Of a DNA stretch of 64,000 bases, positions 15,473 to 24,056 are shown one piece after another; within the stretch, counting starts at the first letter, position 1, and the number at the start of each line of letters is the position of its first letter. This DNA comes from Bradyrhizobium sp. 190 (lineage in GTDB: Bacteria; Pseudomonadota; Alphaproteobacteria; Rhizobiales; Xanthobacteraceae), in contig NZ_JADPJL010000041.1 in NCBI RefSeq assembly GCF_023073415.1, positions 17,743 to 81,742 of the forward strand, in the 5' to 3' direction. Under the pieces are notes generated by a model. That model saw nothing but the letters and a program-made list of their open reading frames with translations. It searched no databases and had not been told where the DNA came from. The position numbers and the translations under genes were made by a program.

Positions 15473-16648
15473 CTAGTCGGCCCCGTAAAAGCTCGGATAT
15501 CGCAGCCGATGTTCGATCTGAGTCGTGGCTGTGATCGATGCATGTTTGCTTTCGCCTTGGGTCCGGGGCGGCAGCAGGTAAAGCGTCATGGCAAATATCA
15601 GGTACACCATCAGCACGAGCACCCCGCCAAACCATGCCGAGCGGCCACTGTTGGTCACCAGCGACGCGGTCATGGTCGCGATCAGCATCATGACCACCGC
15701 GCCCGGCCAGAATTGCAGGCTCATCGGCTCCGGCCCGATGACGTAGCTGAGCAGCACCAATACCGGTGCCACGAAAAGCGCTATCTGGGATGCACTCCCC
15801 AGCGCAATGCCTACGCTCAGGTCCAGCCGGTTTTTGCGTGCGCCGGAAAAGGCCGAGGCCATTTCCGCAGCGCCGCCCACCAGCGCAACGACGATGAAGC
15901 CGACAAAGGCCGGCGTCATTCCAAACGTCAGCGCGGCGTGCTGCACCGACTCGACGAAAATCTCGCTCACCAGCGCGACCAGTACGGTGACGCCGGCCAG
16001 CGTCGCCAGGGCCAACCCCATCGGCCAGTGCGTCTCGGCAGACTCGGCGTGGCCGGCCCCGCCAAACAATTCGCGATGAGTCCTCAACGAGAACAGCAGG
16101 CCCAGGCCATAGGCCACGATGAGCAACACGGACAGGCCGATGCTCAACTTCTCGGTAAACTCCGATCCGGCCGCAGAATCTGCTACGGAGACTGCTGAGG
16201 GAATCAGGATCGCGATCGTCGCCAGGAAAAGCAGGCTCGCCTGCAGCCGGGCGCTGCCCCTGTCATATTCCTGCACATGGTGCTTCAGCCCGCCGAGCAG
16301 AAATGACATGCCGAGCATGAACAACGTGTTGGTGACGATCGCTCCGGCGATCGATGCCTTCACGAGCGTATATTGCCCGGCGTGCAGCGCGGTTAGCGCG
16401 ATGACGAGCTCCGTCAGGTTTCCAAGCGTGGCATTGAGCAGGCCTCCAACGCTGTCGCCTGTCTTGGCCGCGACAGATTCCGTAGCGTGACTTAGCAGTC
16501 CGGCGAGCGGCAGGATGGCCAGGACCGACAGCACGAAGAGCAGCGTGTGCGCGTCCGGCTTGATGCCTTGCGCGACGAACAGCACGGGCACGAACGCCAG
16601 CAGCCATAACAGGGGATTGTGCTGGATTTCCTTGAGCAATGGATTCAT
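15473..16648 (-). CDS. Calcium/proton exchanger (CaCA family)
   Basis: A 391-residue membrane antiporter with about eleven hydrophobic segments. The two inverted alpha repeats of the CaCA superfamily are visible: GNLTELVIALTAL (about residues 84-96) and the second copy GGAAEMASAFSGARKNRLDLS with its acidic Glu. Such ChaA/VCX-type exchangers expel Ca2+ (sometimes Na+ or K+) in exchange for H+. The ATG at 16648 has GAGG five bases upstream; the ORF-initial TTG at 16678 is not needed. A FixK box lies 159 bp upstream. Confidence 0.88.
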   Translation of the reverse strand: MNPLLKEIQHNPLLWLLAFVPVLFVAQGIKPDAHTLLFVLSVLAILPLAGLLSHATESVAAKTGDSVGGLLNATLGNLTELVIALTALHAGQYTLVKASIAGAIVTNTLFMLGMSFLLGGLKHHVQEYDRGSARLQASLLFLATIAILIPSAVSVADSAAGSEFTEKLSIGLSVLLIVAYGLGLLFSLRTHRELFGGAGHAESAETHWPMGLALATLAGVTVLVALVSEIFVESVQHAALTFGMTPAFVGFIVVALVGGAAEMASAFSGARKNRLDLSVGIALGSASQIALFVAPVLVLLSYVIGPEPMSLQFWPGAVVMMLIATMTASLVTNSGRSAWFGGVLVLMVYLIFAMTLYLLPPRTQGESKHASITATTQIEHRLRYPSFYGAD

Positions 16649-17131
16649 GGACGCCTCATCGCCTTCCGGTGCAGTCAATGGTGCTGGCCTGATGAGTGCT
16701 TGCGGTCACGTAACCGGATATCGGCAGCGCCGGACCGCGCTTGAAGAATTCATTCCAGCCTCTGCGCATTCGAAAGCGCAAAACTGTCCCTTGTTGCGAT
16801 AGACCATTTGATCCAGGTCAAGGGTGGCTGCGCCTGCAGGGTCGCGCCGCAAGCGGTTCGGTGCTGCAGTGTGCAAGCCCGTTCTTGCGTTTTTGTCGCT
16901 GGAAGAGCTGTTTGCGCCTGTTCGAAAGATTTGAGAACGGAGCGCGCTAAAGGATGGAGCAGATAAGATCGGAAGCTGGCGGTTCTGGCCAAGGGGAAAT
17001 GTCGCGGTTCGAGCAGGACTCCCGCGCGGGCGGCGCAGGTGCTGATCGCACCCATTTCCACTCCAACTCGCAGCTAACAGGGAGTTTTTCCGGGAGAACG
17101 GGATCTCTGGGCTTCATGGGTCAATCCTGAA
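16649..17131. other. Intergenic region with FixK box
   Basis: 483 bp with no convincing gene. The minus-strand open frame 16750-17061 runs straight through the FixK box and has no ribosome-binding site or protein-like character. The left part carries the promoter of the Ca2+/H+ exchanger and the right part follows the end of livF. Confidence 0.5.
16808..16821 (-). promoter_or_regulatory. FixK/FNR box upstream of the Ca2+/H+ exchanger
   Basis: TTGATCCAGGTCAA is identical to the box at 12713. It lies 159 bp upstream of the exchanger start, so a leader of about 110 nt would be expected if FixK acts near position -40. Confidence 0.78.
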
Positions 17132-17869
17132 TTACGACACCGCAGGCGTTTGGTCGGCGCCGCCGCCGCCCAGATACGCGTTGATGACTGCAGGGTTGTG
17201 CCGAAGATTATGGGCGGTGTCCTCGCCTGCGATGGCTCCATTTTCGATCAGATAGCCGCGATCGGCTATTTTCAGGCTCAGCCGGGCGTTCTGCTCGACG
17301 AGCAGGATGCCGAAGCCGCTGGCGGCAATCTTCTTCAGCGATCTGAACAACTCCTTCGAAAGCAGCGGCGACAGACCGAGCGAGGGCTCATCCAGCATCA
17401 GGATGTCAGGCATCGACATGAGCGCGCGGCCGATCGCGACCATTTGCTGCTCGCCGCCCGACATCGTGCGTACCTGCTGGCGCTTGCGTTCGGCAAGGCG
17501 AGGGAAGAGCTCGTGGACAAGCCTGAGCGTCGATTGCTCGCTTCCTCGCGCGCGCTTCGCGAAAGCGCCGAGTGCCAGGTTCTCCTCTACGGTAAGTTCA
17601 CCGAATACGCCGCGCCCCTCGGGAACGAGCGCAATGCCATGCTCGACGATCAGATGCGCCGCCAGCCCTGATATCACGCGGCCGTTCATGCGGATCTCGG
17701 TTCCTGGCTCGGATGGCACAATGCCGGCGACCGCCTTCAGAAGGCTGGATTTACCCGCGCCGTTCGCACCGAGCATGACGGAAATTTCGCCTTTTCCGAC
17801 GTGCAGCGACACGCCTTGCAAGGCCATGTGGCGGCCATAGCGAACACCGAGATTGCTTACCTCAAGCAT
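17132..17869 (-). CDS. livF: Branched-chain amino-acid-type ABC transporter ATPase LivF
   Basis: A 245-residue ABC ATPase of the HAAT importer class. Walker A is GANGAGKSS, the signature MSGGEQQM and Walker B ILMLDEPSLGL, with LVEQNA as the switch His region equivalent of the family. The start is ATG 17869 with GGAG six bases upstream; it overlaps the livG end by eight bases. It is the last gene of the SBP-livHMGF operon. The family takes up amino acids but also aromatic acids, and the catabolic neighbours favour the latter. Confidence 0.92.
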   Translation of the reverse strand: MLEVSNLGVRYGRHMALQGVSLHVGKGEISVMLGANGAGKSSLLKAVAGIVPSEPGTEIRMNGRVISGLAAHLIVEHGIALVPEGRGVFGELTVEENLALGAFAKRARGSEQSTLRLVHELFPRLAERKRQQVRTMSGGEQQMVAIGRALMSMPDILMLDEPSLGLSPLLSKELFRSLKKIAASGFGILLVEQNARLSLKIADRGYLIENGAIAGEDTAHNLRHNPAVINAYLGGGGADQTPAVS

Positions 17870-18596
17870 CGTCATCTCCAAGATAGGCGCGAATGACATC
17901 CGGGTCGGCCAGCACAGAAGCAGCGGGCCCGTCGGCGATCTTGACGCCGGAATTCATGACGACGCAGCGGCTGCACAGCGTTCGGATCGCATCCATCACA
18001 TGTTCGACCATGATGATGGTCCGCCCTTCCCGGCTGATGTCGCGAATGAGATCGATGCCAATCAGAAGCTCGGAGGGGTTAAGGCCGGCGAGCCACTCGT
18101 CGAGCAGTAACAGTCGCGGATCGGCGGCGAGCGCGCGCGCCAGCTCCACCCGCTTCTGGTCGATATAGGTCATGTCCGCGACCGGGGAGCTTTCGCGACC
18201 GGTCAGGCCGACGCGGGCCAGGAGACCACCCGCGAAATCGCGGGCGGGCGGGCCCCACAGGCGGTTGCGCGCGAACACCGCGCCTGCCATCACATTCTCG
18301 ATCGCCGTCATGGAAGGCAGGACGCGCACGAGCTGGAAGGTTCGGGCGATACCGATCCTCGCGACCTTCTCCGGCGCAAGTCCTGAAATGCGCGTACCGG
18401 CAAGCCTGATTTCGCCGGATGTCGGCCGGAGCGCGCCCGAGATCAAATTGAGCATCGTGGTCTTGCCCGAACCGTTGGGTCCGATGAGCCCGATGAGTTC
18501 GCCCGCGCCGACATCGAAGCTGACATCGTTGACGGCGATCAGCCCGCCGAATGCCTTGCGCGCGTGCGCAACGCTGAGCACGGTTGCTGCACTCAT
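17862..18596 (-). CDS. livG: Branched-chain amino-acid-type ABC transporter ATPase LivG
   Basis: A 244-residue ABC ATPase, partner of LivF. Walker A is GPNGSGKTT, Walker B RLLLLDEWLAGLNP and the switch region TIIMVEHVMD. The signature loop reads MTYIDQKRVELARAL where relatives have LSYGQQRRLEIARAL; the key Gly is replaced by Ile, an odd point discussed in findings. The ATG at 18596 overlaps the livM stop by four bases. The open frame extends to 18824 but only by antisense reading of livM, so I exclude that part. Confidence 0.92.
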   Translation of the reverse strand: MSAATVLSVAHARKAFGGLIAVNDVSFDVGAGELIGLIGPNGSGKTTMLNLISGALRPTSGEIRLAGTRISGLAPEKVARIGIARTFQLVRVLPSMTAIENVMAGAVFARNRLWGPPARDFAGGLLARVGLTGRESSPVADMTYIDQKRVELARALAADPRLLLLDEWLAGLNPSELLIGIDLIRDISREGRTIIMVEHVMDAIRTLCSRCVVMNSGVKIADGPAASVLADPDVIRAYLGDDDA

Positions 18597-19579
18597 GCCG
18601 CCTTCTCCTCGATTGCGTCGGGCGCCTCGATGCCGGTCCCAGCCGCGGTCCGGCGCCGGATCCGATCGCGCATGCCCTCGATGAGGCCTGTTATCCCGTC
18701 GGGCAACAGATAGACGATCGCCAGGAACGTAATCCCGATGACGACCGAACTGTGGTTCGGAAAACGGGCGGTGATGAACTCCATCACGATGGTGAACGGA
18801 ATGACGCCGACCAACGGTCCCCACAGCCGGCGAGTGCCGCCGAGCAGCGCCATAATCACCACGAGGAAGGAGATCATCGGATTGAAAGCAGCTTGCGGCT
18901 CGATGTAGGCGTAGCGCGGCGCAACAATCGCGCCGGCGACACCGATGAAAGCACCTGATGTCATGAACAAGACGATCTTGGCGCGGGCTGTTGCGATGCC
19001 GACATGACGCGCCACTGTTTCGTCATCGCCGATGATCCGCAGCGCGAAGCCCAGGCGCGACCGGTTGATCAGCCAGCCCACGCCAAAAACCAGCGTCGTC
19101 AGCGCGAGCAGCATCCAGTAGAGATCGCGTTCGGTGAAATCCGTGAAGACGTAGAGTCCCATTTTGTGGGCGAAACGCGATTGCGACCAGGCCACGACCT
19201 GCCGGATCAGCTCGGCAAGTCCGAGCGTGAAAATCACGAAATAAACGCCGGATAATCTGAGGGTCGCGGCGCCCACCAGCCCCGCGAGCGCAGCGGAGCT
19301 GAGCGCGGCGATGGCGATGAGCACGGGGAACGGAAGGGAATCCAGACCCAGCGCAACAGAATACGTTCCCACGCCAAAAAAAGCGGCGCTCGCCAGGGAC
19401 ACGAGACGGGTCGGGCCCGAGAACAGCGCCCACGCCGTACACATCGCGACATAGAGCATCAGGTTTACGCCAAACGAGAGCGCAAAGCCGTCACTGAAGA
19501 GCGGCAGCAGCGAGAGCAGCCCAACCGCGGCAATCCCGCTACCCGCAACCGCCAGTTCGTCGCGACGCAGGCTCATCAT
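18593..19579 (-). CDS. livM: Branched-chain amino-acid-type ABC transporter permease LivM
   Basis: A 328-residue membrane protein with eight to ten hydrophobic segments and the BPD_transp_2 family block GVGTYSVAL plus GAIVAPRYAYIEPQ. It pairs with LivH to form the pore. GGAGGG precedes the double ATG at 19579/19576, and the start overlaps the livH stop by four bases. The final 20 residues are soluble and charged. Confidence 0.92.
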   Translation of the reverse strand: MMSLRRDELAVAGSGIAAVGLLSLLPLFSDGFALSFGVNLMLYVAMCTAWALFSGPTRLVSLASAAFFGVGTYSVALGLDSLPFPVLIAIAALSSAALAGLVGAATLRLSGVYFVIFTLGLAELIRQVVAWSQSRFAHKMGLYVFTDFTERDLYWMLLALTTLVFGVGWLINRSRLGFALRIIGDDETVARHVGIATARAKIVLFMTSGAFIGVAGAIVAPRYAYIEPQAAFNPMISFLVVIMALLGGTRRLWGPLVGVIPFTIVMEFITARFPNHSSVVIGITFLAIVYLLPDGITGLIEGMRDRIRRRTAAGTGIEAPDAIEEKAA

Positions 19580-20442
19580 GCGGAGGCCCTCCCCAGTATG
19601 CCCTGGGGCCGGAACAACAGCACCAGAACGAAGAGCGCATAGTTGGCAGCGAGCGTCAGGCCTGGATCAATCAGGCTCGCTACGGCCGTCTCGGTGACGC
19701 CAAGAATCAGCGCCGCAAGCGTCGCCCCGCGCACGTCGCCCACCCCACCCATGATGACGATAATGAGCGCCTTCATGGTGAAGATGACGCCCATCGAGGC
19801 GTTGAACGTGTAGAAAGTGGAGAGCAGCGTTCCTCCGCAGGCCGTCAGCGCGCCACCAAGCGCGAAGGCGAAGGCTGCAGTTCTGGCGACATCGATAGCA
19901 ACGAGTCGCGCCGATGCGGGGTCGACAGCAACCGCACGCACCGCCGTGCCTTGCCTGGTGTGGTACAGAAAGAGATAGAGCAGAGACGCGACGATCACGG
20001 CCGCAACGAACGCCACGACGCGGTTCAACCCGTAGGGCTCGCCCAAGATCAGGAAAGGCTCGGCCAGGAACCTGTAGCTGAAATACGCTCCGCCGAAGCC
20101 AAGCAGCATCAGGCCCTGGAGCAGAAACAGAAGCCCGAAGGTCGCCAGGATCGAATCGACTTCGAGCATGCCGCGGTTCTTCGCGCGACGGACGAGCGGC
20201 CGCAGCAGCCACGCGTAGATCAGCCAGTTTATTACAAGAGCCATCGGCGCGATCACCACCATGCCGAGAAGAGGGTTCACCCCCGTGGCAGTGAACAACC
20301 AGAACGAAACGAAGCACGCGGCAACGAGCGTCTCGCCATTGGCAAGATTCATGATGCGCGCAGCGCCATATTGCAGCGTGAGCCCCAGCGCGATCAGCGC
20401 GTAGGTTCCGCCGAGCAGCGTGCCCGTGACGATGATCTGCAT
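19576..20442 (-). CDS. livH: Branched-chain amino-acid-type ABC transporter permease LivH
   Basis: A 288-residue membrane protein with the LivH hallmarks: an N-terminal GGTYALIALGLTLQYG block (residues 11-26) and a GGVGDVRGATLAALILGVTE stretch near residue 236. About eight hydrophobic segments. It follows the binding-protein gene by 66 bp on the same strand and overlaps livM by four bases. It belongs to the importer whose substrate is probably an aromatic or small organic acid. Confidence 0.92.
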   Translation of the reverse strand: MQIIVTGTLLGGTYALIALGLTLQYGAARIMNLANGETLVAACFVSFWLFTATGVNPLLGMVVIAPMALVINWLIYAWLLRPLVRRAKNRGMLEVDSILATFGLLFLLQGLMLLGFGGAYFSYRFLAEPFLILGEPYGLNRVVAFVAAVIVASLLYLFLYHTRQGTAVRAVAVDPASARLVAIDVARTAAFAFALGGALTACGGTLLSTFYTFNASMGVIFTMKALIIVIMGGVGDVRGATLAALILGVTETAVASLIDPGLTLAANYALFVLVLLFRPQGILGRASA

Positions 20443-20508
20443 GTGAAAGGTCCCGAAAGTCAGCGGAAGACAGGCGCAGGCAATTCCGCGCCTGTCCCCG
20501 TCTTCAGA

Positions 20509-21708
20509 TCAATTCCAGGCCGGCTTCTTGACCGGCGCCTTGGCGCCGTCGACCCCAAGTCCGTTGACGCCCTGGAGTACGCCGTTGTTCCACTGCCCAA
20601 CGGTCCAGACCCTGCCGATGAGGTTGTTTTGAAGCGAGACCTTGCCGATGACCGTTTCGAACGTCCCGGTCGAGATCGCCTTCACGACTGCGGCACGATC
20701 CGTGCTGCCGGCCTTCACGATCGCCTGCTCGAGGATCTGGAGGGAGGAATAGACCACGGGGCTGGCCCAATAATCCGCGTCCTGCCCGGTAACCTGCTTG
20801 TGGCGCTCGCGATAGGCCTTGTAGACCTCGTCACCCGGGTTGATGCCGCCCATCGCCAGCACGCCTTCAACCTGCTTGCCGAAGCGCTGGGAGTAACCGC
20901 TCAGGGCTCCACCGACGCCTACATAGAAAGCATCGACGTTGAGGCCCTGGATTCGAGCCTGCTCGGTAAGCGCAAAGCTGTCGGGCGGATACGAGTAGGC
21001 GACGAAGGCATCGGGCTTGGCAGCCTTTGCGCCGCTGATGACCGGCGCCAGATCCTGCGTCCCGAGCGGATATGACGTCTCGTATACGATGTCGAATCCC
21101 GCCTCCTTGAACGCGGGCTTGGCGGATTGAATCATCTCCAGACCAAACGCCTCGGCGACGTGAGCAAGCGCGACCTTGTTGCCGATCTGGCCCTTGTCTC
21201 GCAACGTCTTCAGCGTCGCGACGATGCCGGTGGACAAATCCGATGCCTTGCCGAGCAACCAGAACGAGTTCGGCCAGCGCTTGACGAATGCCTCGAGTTC
21301 GTTGGCGTTGCCGGTGGCGACGAGCTGCGGGTATCCGTAGCGCGAGATCAGCGGCGCCGTCGCCAGGTTGATGCCCGTTGTATAGGGCGCGACGATGAAG
21401 TCGACCTTGTCAACGGTCGCCAGCCGCTGGATGTTCTTGACCGCCTCTTCAGGACCGCTCTTGTCGTCATACTCGACGAGATCGATCTTCAGCAGCTTGT
21501 CGCCGACCTTGATGCCGCCCTTCTGATTCACGTCGTGAACCCAGAGCTTGACGTTCGGCCAGTAGACGGCGGTGGCGCCCGCCGTCAGCGGCCCGGTCTT
21601 GGACGCGCTCACACCGATTTTCAGCGTTTCGTTGGCGGCCGCAAATCCCGCTCCGACGGTGAGTAGTGCGGCCGAAATCGCAAGTGCGTTGAATGTCCGT
21701 CTAAGCAT
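20509..21708 (-). CDS. ABC transporter substrate-binding protein (Peripla_BP_6 type)
   Basis: A 399-residue periplasmic binding protein with a Sec signal (MLRRTFNALAISAALLTVGA to about residue 26, AAA-NETLKIG). The mature N-terminus LKIGVSASKTGPLTAG is typical of amino-acid/aromatic-acid HAAT binding proteins. The start ATG 21708 has GGAGG five bases upstream. It heads the livHMGF operon and sits next to a triple palindromic operator. The ligand cannot be read from sequence; the neighbourhood suggests an aromatic or related carboxylate. Confidence 0.9.
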   Translation of the reverse strand: MLRRTFNALAISAALLTVGAGFAAANETLKIGVSASKTGPLTAGATAVYWPNVKLWVHDVNQKGGIKVGDKLLKIDLVEYDDKSGPEEAVKNIQRLATVDKVDFIVAPYTTGINLATAPLISRYGYPQLVATGNANELEAFVKRWPNSFWLLGKASDLSTGIVATLKTLRDKGQIGNKVALAHVAEAFGLEMIQSAKPAFKEAGFDIVYETSYPLGTQDLAPVISGAKAAKPDAFVAYSYPPDSFALTEQARIQGLNVDAFYVGVGGALSGYSQRFGKQVEGVLAMGGINPGDEVYKAYRERHKQVTGQDADYWASPVVYSSLQILEQAIVKAGSTDRAAVVKAISTGTFETVIGKVSLQNNLIGRVWTVGQWNNGVLQGVNGLGVDGAKAPVKKPAWN

Positions 21709-22062
21709 CAAATCCTCCCTGTTGCTCGCCACCGGCAGGACACGAACCCTATTCGCCATCCCTGGGGCATATTTCGAAATTATTTTTTATTTTCGATATT
21801 ATTATTGTTTTCGAAACCAACGTCAAGCCCAGTCGCCACCACCACCGCTACGCTGCCGGCGGGCTAGGTCTGGACATCAACAACATGCGCGAGCTGCTGC
21901 AGGAGGAAGGGCTGCGATATGTCGACGCGAACCATCCTGAGCCGCAATCGCTTGCCACGTCGCGGCCTGACCGAGGCATTCATTCCTCTGAAACGGTCCA
22001 TTGTCGTAGGAATTAAGGTCACTGCGGACGTCGGCAGGAATTCCCTCGACAGCGGTGATTTG
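21709..22062. other. Regulatory gap with operator array and a coding remnant
   Basis: 354 bp. The left 110 bp carry three copies of the TTTCGAAA-type operator in an AT-rich stretch. The right part contains an open fragment (in frame from about 21838, stop TAA 22014-22016) reading GGLGLDINNMRELLQEEGLR. It looks like protein but has no start site or family I recognise, and may be the tail of a decayed gene. Confidence 0.4.
21771..21817 (-). promoter_or_regulatory. Triple TTTCGAAA-type operator upstream of the liv operon
   Basis: Three copies: ATTTCGAAAT (21771-21780, perfect palindrome), ATTTTCGATAT (21789-21799) and GTTTTCGAAAC (21807-21817). Their CG centres are 19 and 18 bp apart, about two helical turns, so they face the same side of the DNA. 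They lie 62-109 bp upstream of the binding-protein start. Confidence 0.65.
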
Positions 22063-23055
22063 TCACTCGATGCGCGCGATTTTCGCCTCGTCGATAACCT
22101 TCGACCATTTCGTGATTTCAGATCGGACGAGCAACCGCATGTCCTCGGGCGTGCTGCCGCGCACTTCGCCGCCTGTCGCCGTTTCCAATGCCTTCTTCAC
22201 CGCGGGATCGGCAAGCATCGAGGCGACTTCGGTGTTCAGCCTTTTCACGATGTCGGCTGGCGTGCCTTTCGGGACGACAAGTCCGGCCCAGGTCCGGACA
22301 TCGTATCCTTTAAGCCCGGCTTCGTCGGCCGAGGGCACATTCGGCAGCAACGGCGTCCGGGCGGGCGACGTAACGGCCAGTCCGCGAATGGCGCCGCTTT
22401 CGATTTGCCCGGCCAGCAGCACCGTGGTCCCAACGATGACCGGCACGTCCCCGCCAAGCAGCGACGTCACGCTCGGTGCATCGCCCCGATAAGGGATGTG
22501 GACCATCTTGATGCCGGCGGTGGTGTTCAGGAGTTCGCCCGCAAGATGATGAGTGCTGCCAAACCCGACCGACCCGAAGCTGAGCTCATTCGGCTTTTGC
22601 TTCGCCATCGCGATCAGATCCGGCAGATTCTTCGCCGGGTAATCCGCCCGCACGGCAATGACGAGGGCGTAGTAGACCAGCGTCGAAACCATCTCGAAGC
22701 TGTCGGTCGGATTGTAGGCGAGTGTCTTGTAAAGCGCGCCGGAGATTGCGTGCGCCCCCGTCACGAGACCCAGCGTGTAGCCGTCGGGCGCCGCATTGGC
22801 GACGGTTGCGGCGGCGATGTTTCCACCGGCGCCAGGTTTTGCTTCCACGACGACCGGCTGTCCCAACCGCTTCGAAAGGCCGTCGGACACAATGCGGGCG
22901 AGCGCATCGGCCGCACCTCCGGCTGAAAACCCGTGCAGCACGCGTATCGGCCGACTCGGATAAGTCTGCGCTGATGTCACCGAGGGTGCGAGCACAAGCA
23001 GCCCTGTAACAATGAACGCAAACGATCGCGCAATCCTGGGCATCCCAATCATCAT
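22063..23055 (-). CDS. Tripartite tricarboxylate-type (Bug/TctC) binding protein, orphan
   Basis: A 330-residue periplasmic binding protein with a signal peptide to about residue 28 (SVTSAQTYPSRPI). It carries the TctC blocks YPSRPIRVLHGFSAGG, VVEAKPGAGGNIAA and DGYTLGLV. GGAGG lies three to six bases before the tandem ATGs at 23055/23052. TctA and TctB membrane subunits are absent from the window, so it may serve a distant transporter or sense a ligand. It is the last gene of a minus-strand run from the extradiol dioxygenase, with a 118-bp gap from the FAH gene. Confidence 0.88.
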   Translation of the reverse strand: MMIGMPRIARSFAFIVTGLLVLAPSVTSAQTYPSRPIRVLHGFSAGGAADALARIVSDGLSKRLGQPVVVEAKPGAGGNIAAATVANAAPDGYTLGLVTGAHAISGALYKTLAYNPTDSFEMVSTLVYYALVIAVRADYPAKNLPDLIAMAKQKPNELSFGSVGFGSTHHLAGELLNTTAGIKMVHIPYRGDAPSVTSLLGGDVPVIVGTTVLLAGQIESGAIRGLAVTSPARTPLLPNVPSADEAGLKGYDVRTWAGLVVPKGTPADIVKRLNTEVASMLADPAVKKALETATGGEVRGSTPEDMRLLVRSEITKWSKVIDEAKIARIE

Positions 23056-23173
23056 GCTCCTCCCCTCTCCTGCTTTTACGACTTTCGCGCCGAACGGCGC
23101 GTTCAAGGCGACTTCGTCTCGCCCTGCGTTCCGGCGAAAACATTTGAGAAAGGCACGTCGCGACGACCGCACC

Positions 23174-24034
23174 TCACTCGTCGATAACGCGGTTTCGCAG
23201 CACGCCGATGTTCTCGATCTCCACTTCGACCACATCGCCGGGCTTGAGGAAGACCGGCGGCTTGCGCGCGAATCCGACGCCGGCGGGCGTGCCGGTCGCG
23301 ATAACGTCGCCCGGCACGAGGTCGAAGATGGTCGAGCAGTATTCGATCAGCCGCGGGATCGAGAAGATCAGCATCGAAGTGTCGGCCGACTGCATCACTG
23401 TTCCATTGACCCTCGTCTCGACCTTGAGCTTCGTCGGATCGCCGATCTCCTCCGGCGTCACCAGCCACGGCCCGAACGGGCCGGTACCGACGAAGTTCTT
23501 GCCCGAAGCAATCTGCTGAGCATGCCGCTGCCAGTCGCGCACGCTGACATCGTTGAAGATCGAGTAGCCGGCGACGTGCGCCCAGGCATCGGCCTGGCTG
23601 ATGTGACGGCCAGCCTTCCCGATCACCACCGCAAGCTCGCCTTCCCAATCGAGATGGTCCGAGACCTTCGGCCGGATTACCGGCTCGTCGTGGCCGACCT
23701 GGGAGCGCCAGACGCGCAGGAAGATCGGCGGATATTCGGTCAACTCGCGTTTCAGGCCGGAAGCCAGCGCCTCGTTGTGGTGATCGAGATAGTTGCGGAC
23801 GGCGCAAACGATCTTCTCCGGCCGTGGAATGACTGGCAGGAACTTGATCTGCGATAGCTTCGGACCCGGTTTTTCCGCGCCTACGAGCTCGTCGCGGCGG
23901 GCATAGTCGTCGCTCGCGATGAAATCCGCGAACGTTGGATAGTGCGGCAGGACCTTGCCGAGATCGACCACGGCCTCTCCCACCACCGCGCCCCAGCTTT
24001 CTCGGTTGGCTTCGGAAAACGACAACAGTCTCAT
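23174..24034 (-). CDS. Fumarylacetoacetate hydrolase family protein
   Basis: A 286-residue FAH-fold enzyme, a family that hydrolyses or hydrates acylpyruvates and 2-hydroxy-dienoates from aromatic ring cleavage. Metal ligands are visible in DWEGELAVVIG (residues about 129-139) and in the YSIFNDVSVRDWQ stretch. GTGPFGPW and the C-terminal TGTPAGVGFARKPP block are standard. It sits in the dioxygenase operon 22 bp behind the malate/lactate-type dehydrogenase. The substrate would be the ring-fission product or its derivative; hydratase, isomerase and hydrolase roles are all possible. Confidence 0.88.
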   Translation of the reverse strand: MRLLSFSEANRESWGAVVGEAVVDLGKVLPHYPTFADFIASDDYARRDELVGAEKPGPKLSQIKFLPVIPRPEKIVCAVRNYLDHHNEALASGLKRELTEYPPIFLRVWRSQVGHDEPVIRPKVSDHLDWEGELAVVIGKAGRHISQADAWAHVAGYSIFNDVSVRDWQRHAQQIASGKNFVGTGPFGPWLVTPEEIGDPTKLKVETRVNGTVMQSADTSMLIFSIPRLIEYCSTIFDLVPGDVIATGTPAGVGFARKPPVFLKPGDVVEVEIENIGVLRNRVIDE

Positions 24035-24056
24035 GGTTCAATCTCACTCGTGATCA

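Noticed and set aside
16750..17061. Minus-strand 103-codon frame in the livF-exchanger gap
   Set aside because: It contains the FixK box, has no start signal and does not resemble protein.
18597..18824. N-terminal extension of the livG open frame
   Set aside because: This part is antisense to the livM end and reads as Arg/His-rich noise; the ATG at 18596 overlaps the livM stop in the usual coupled manner.
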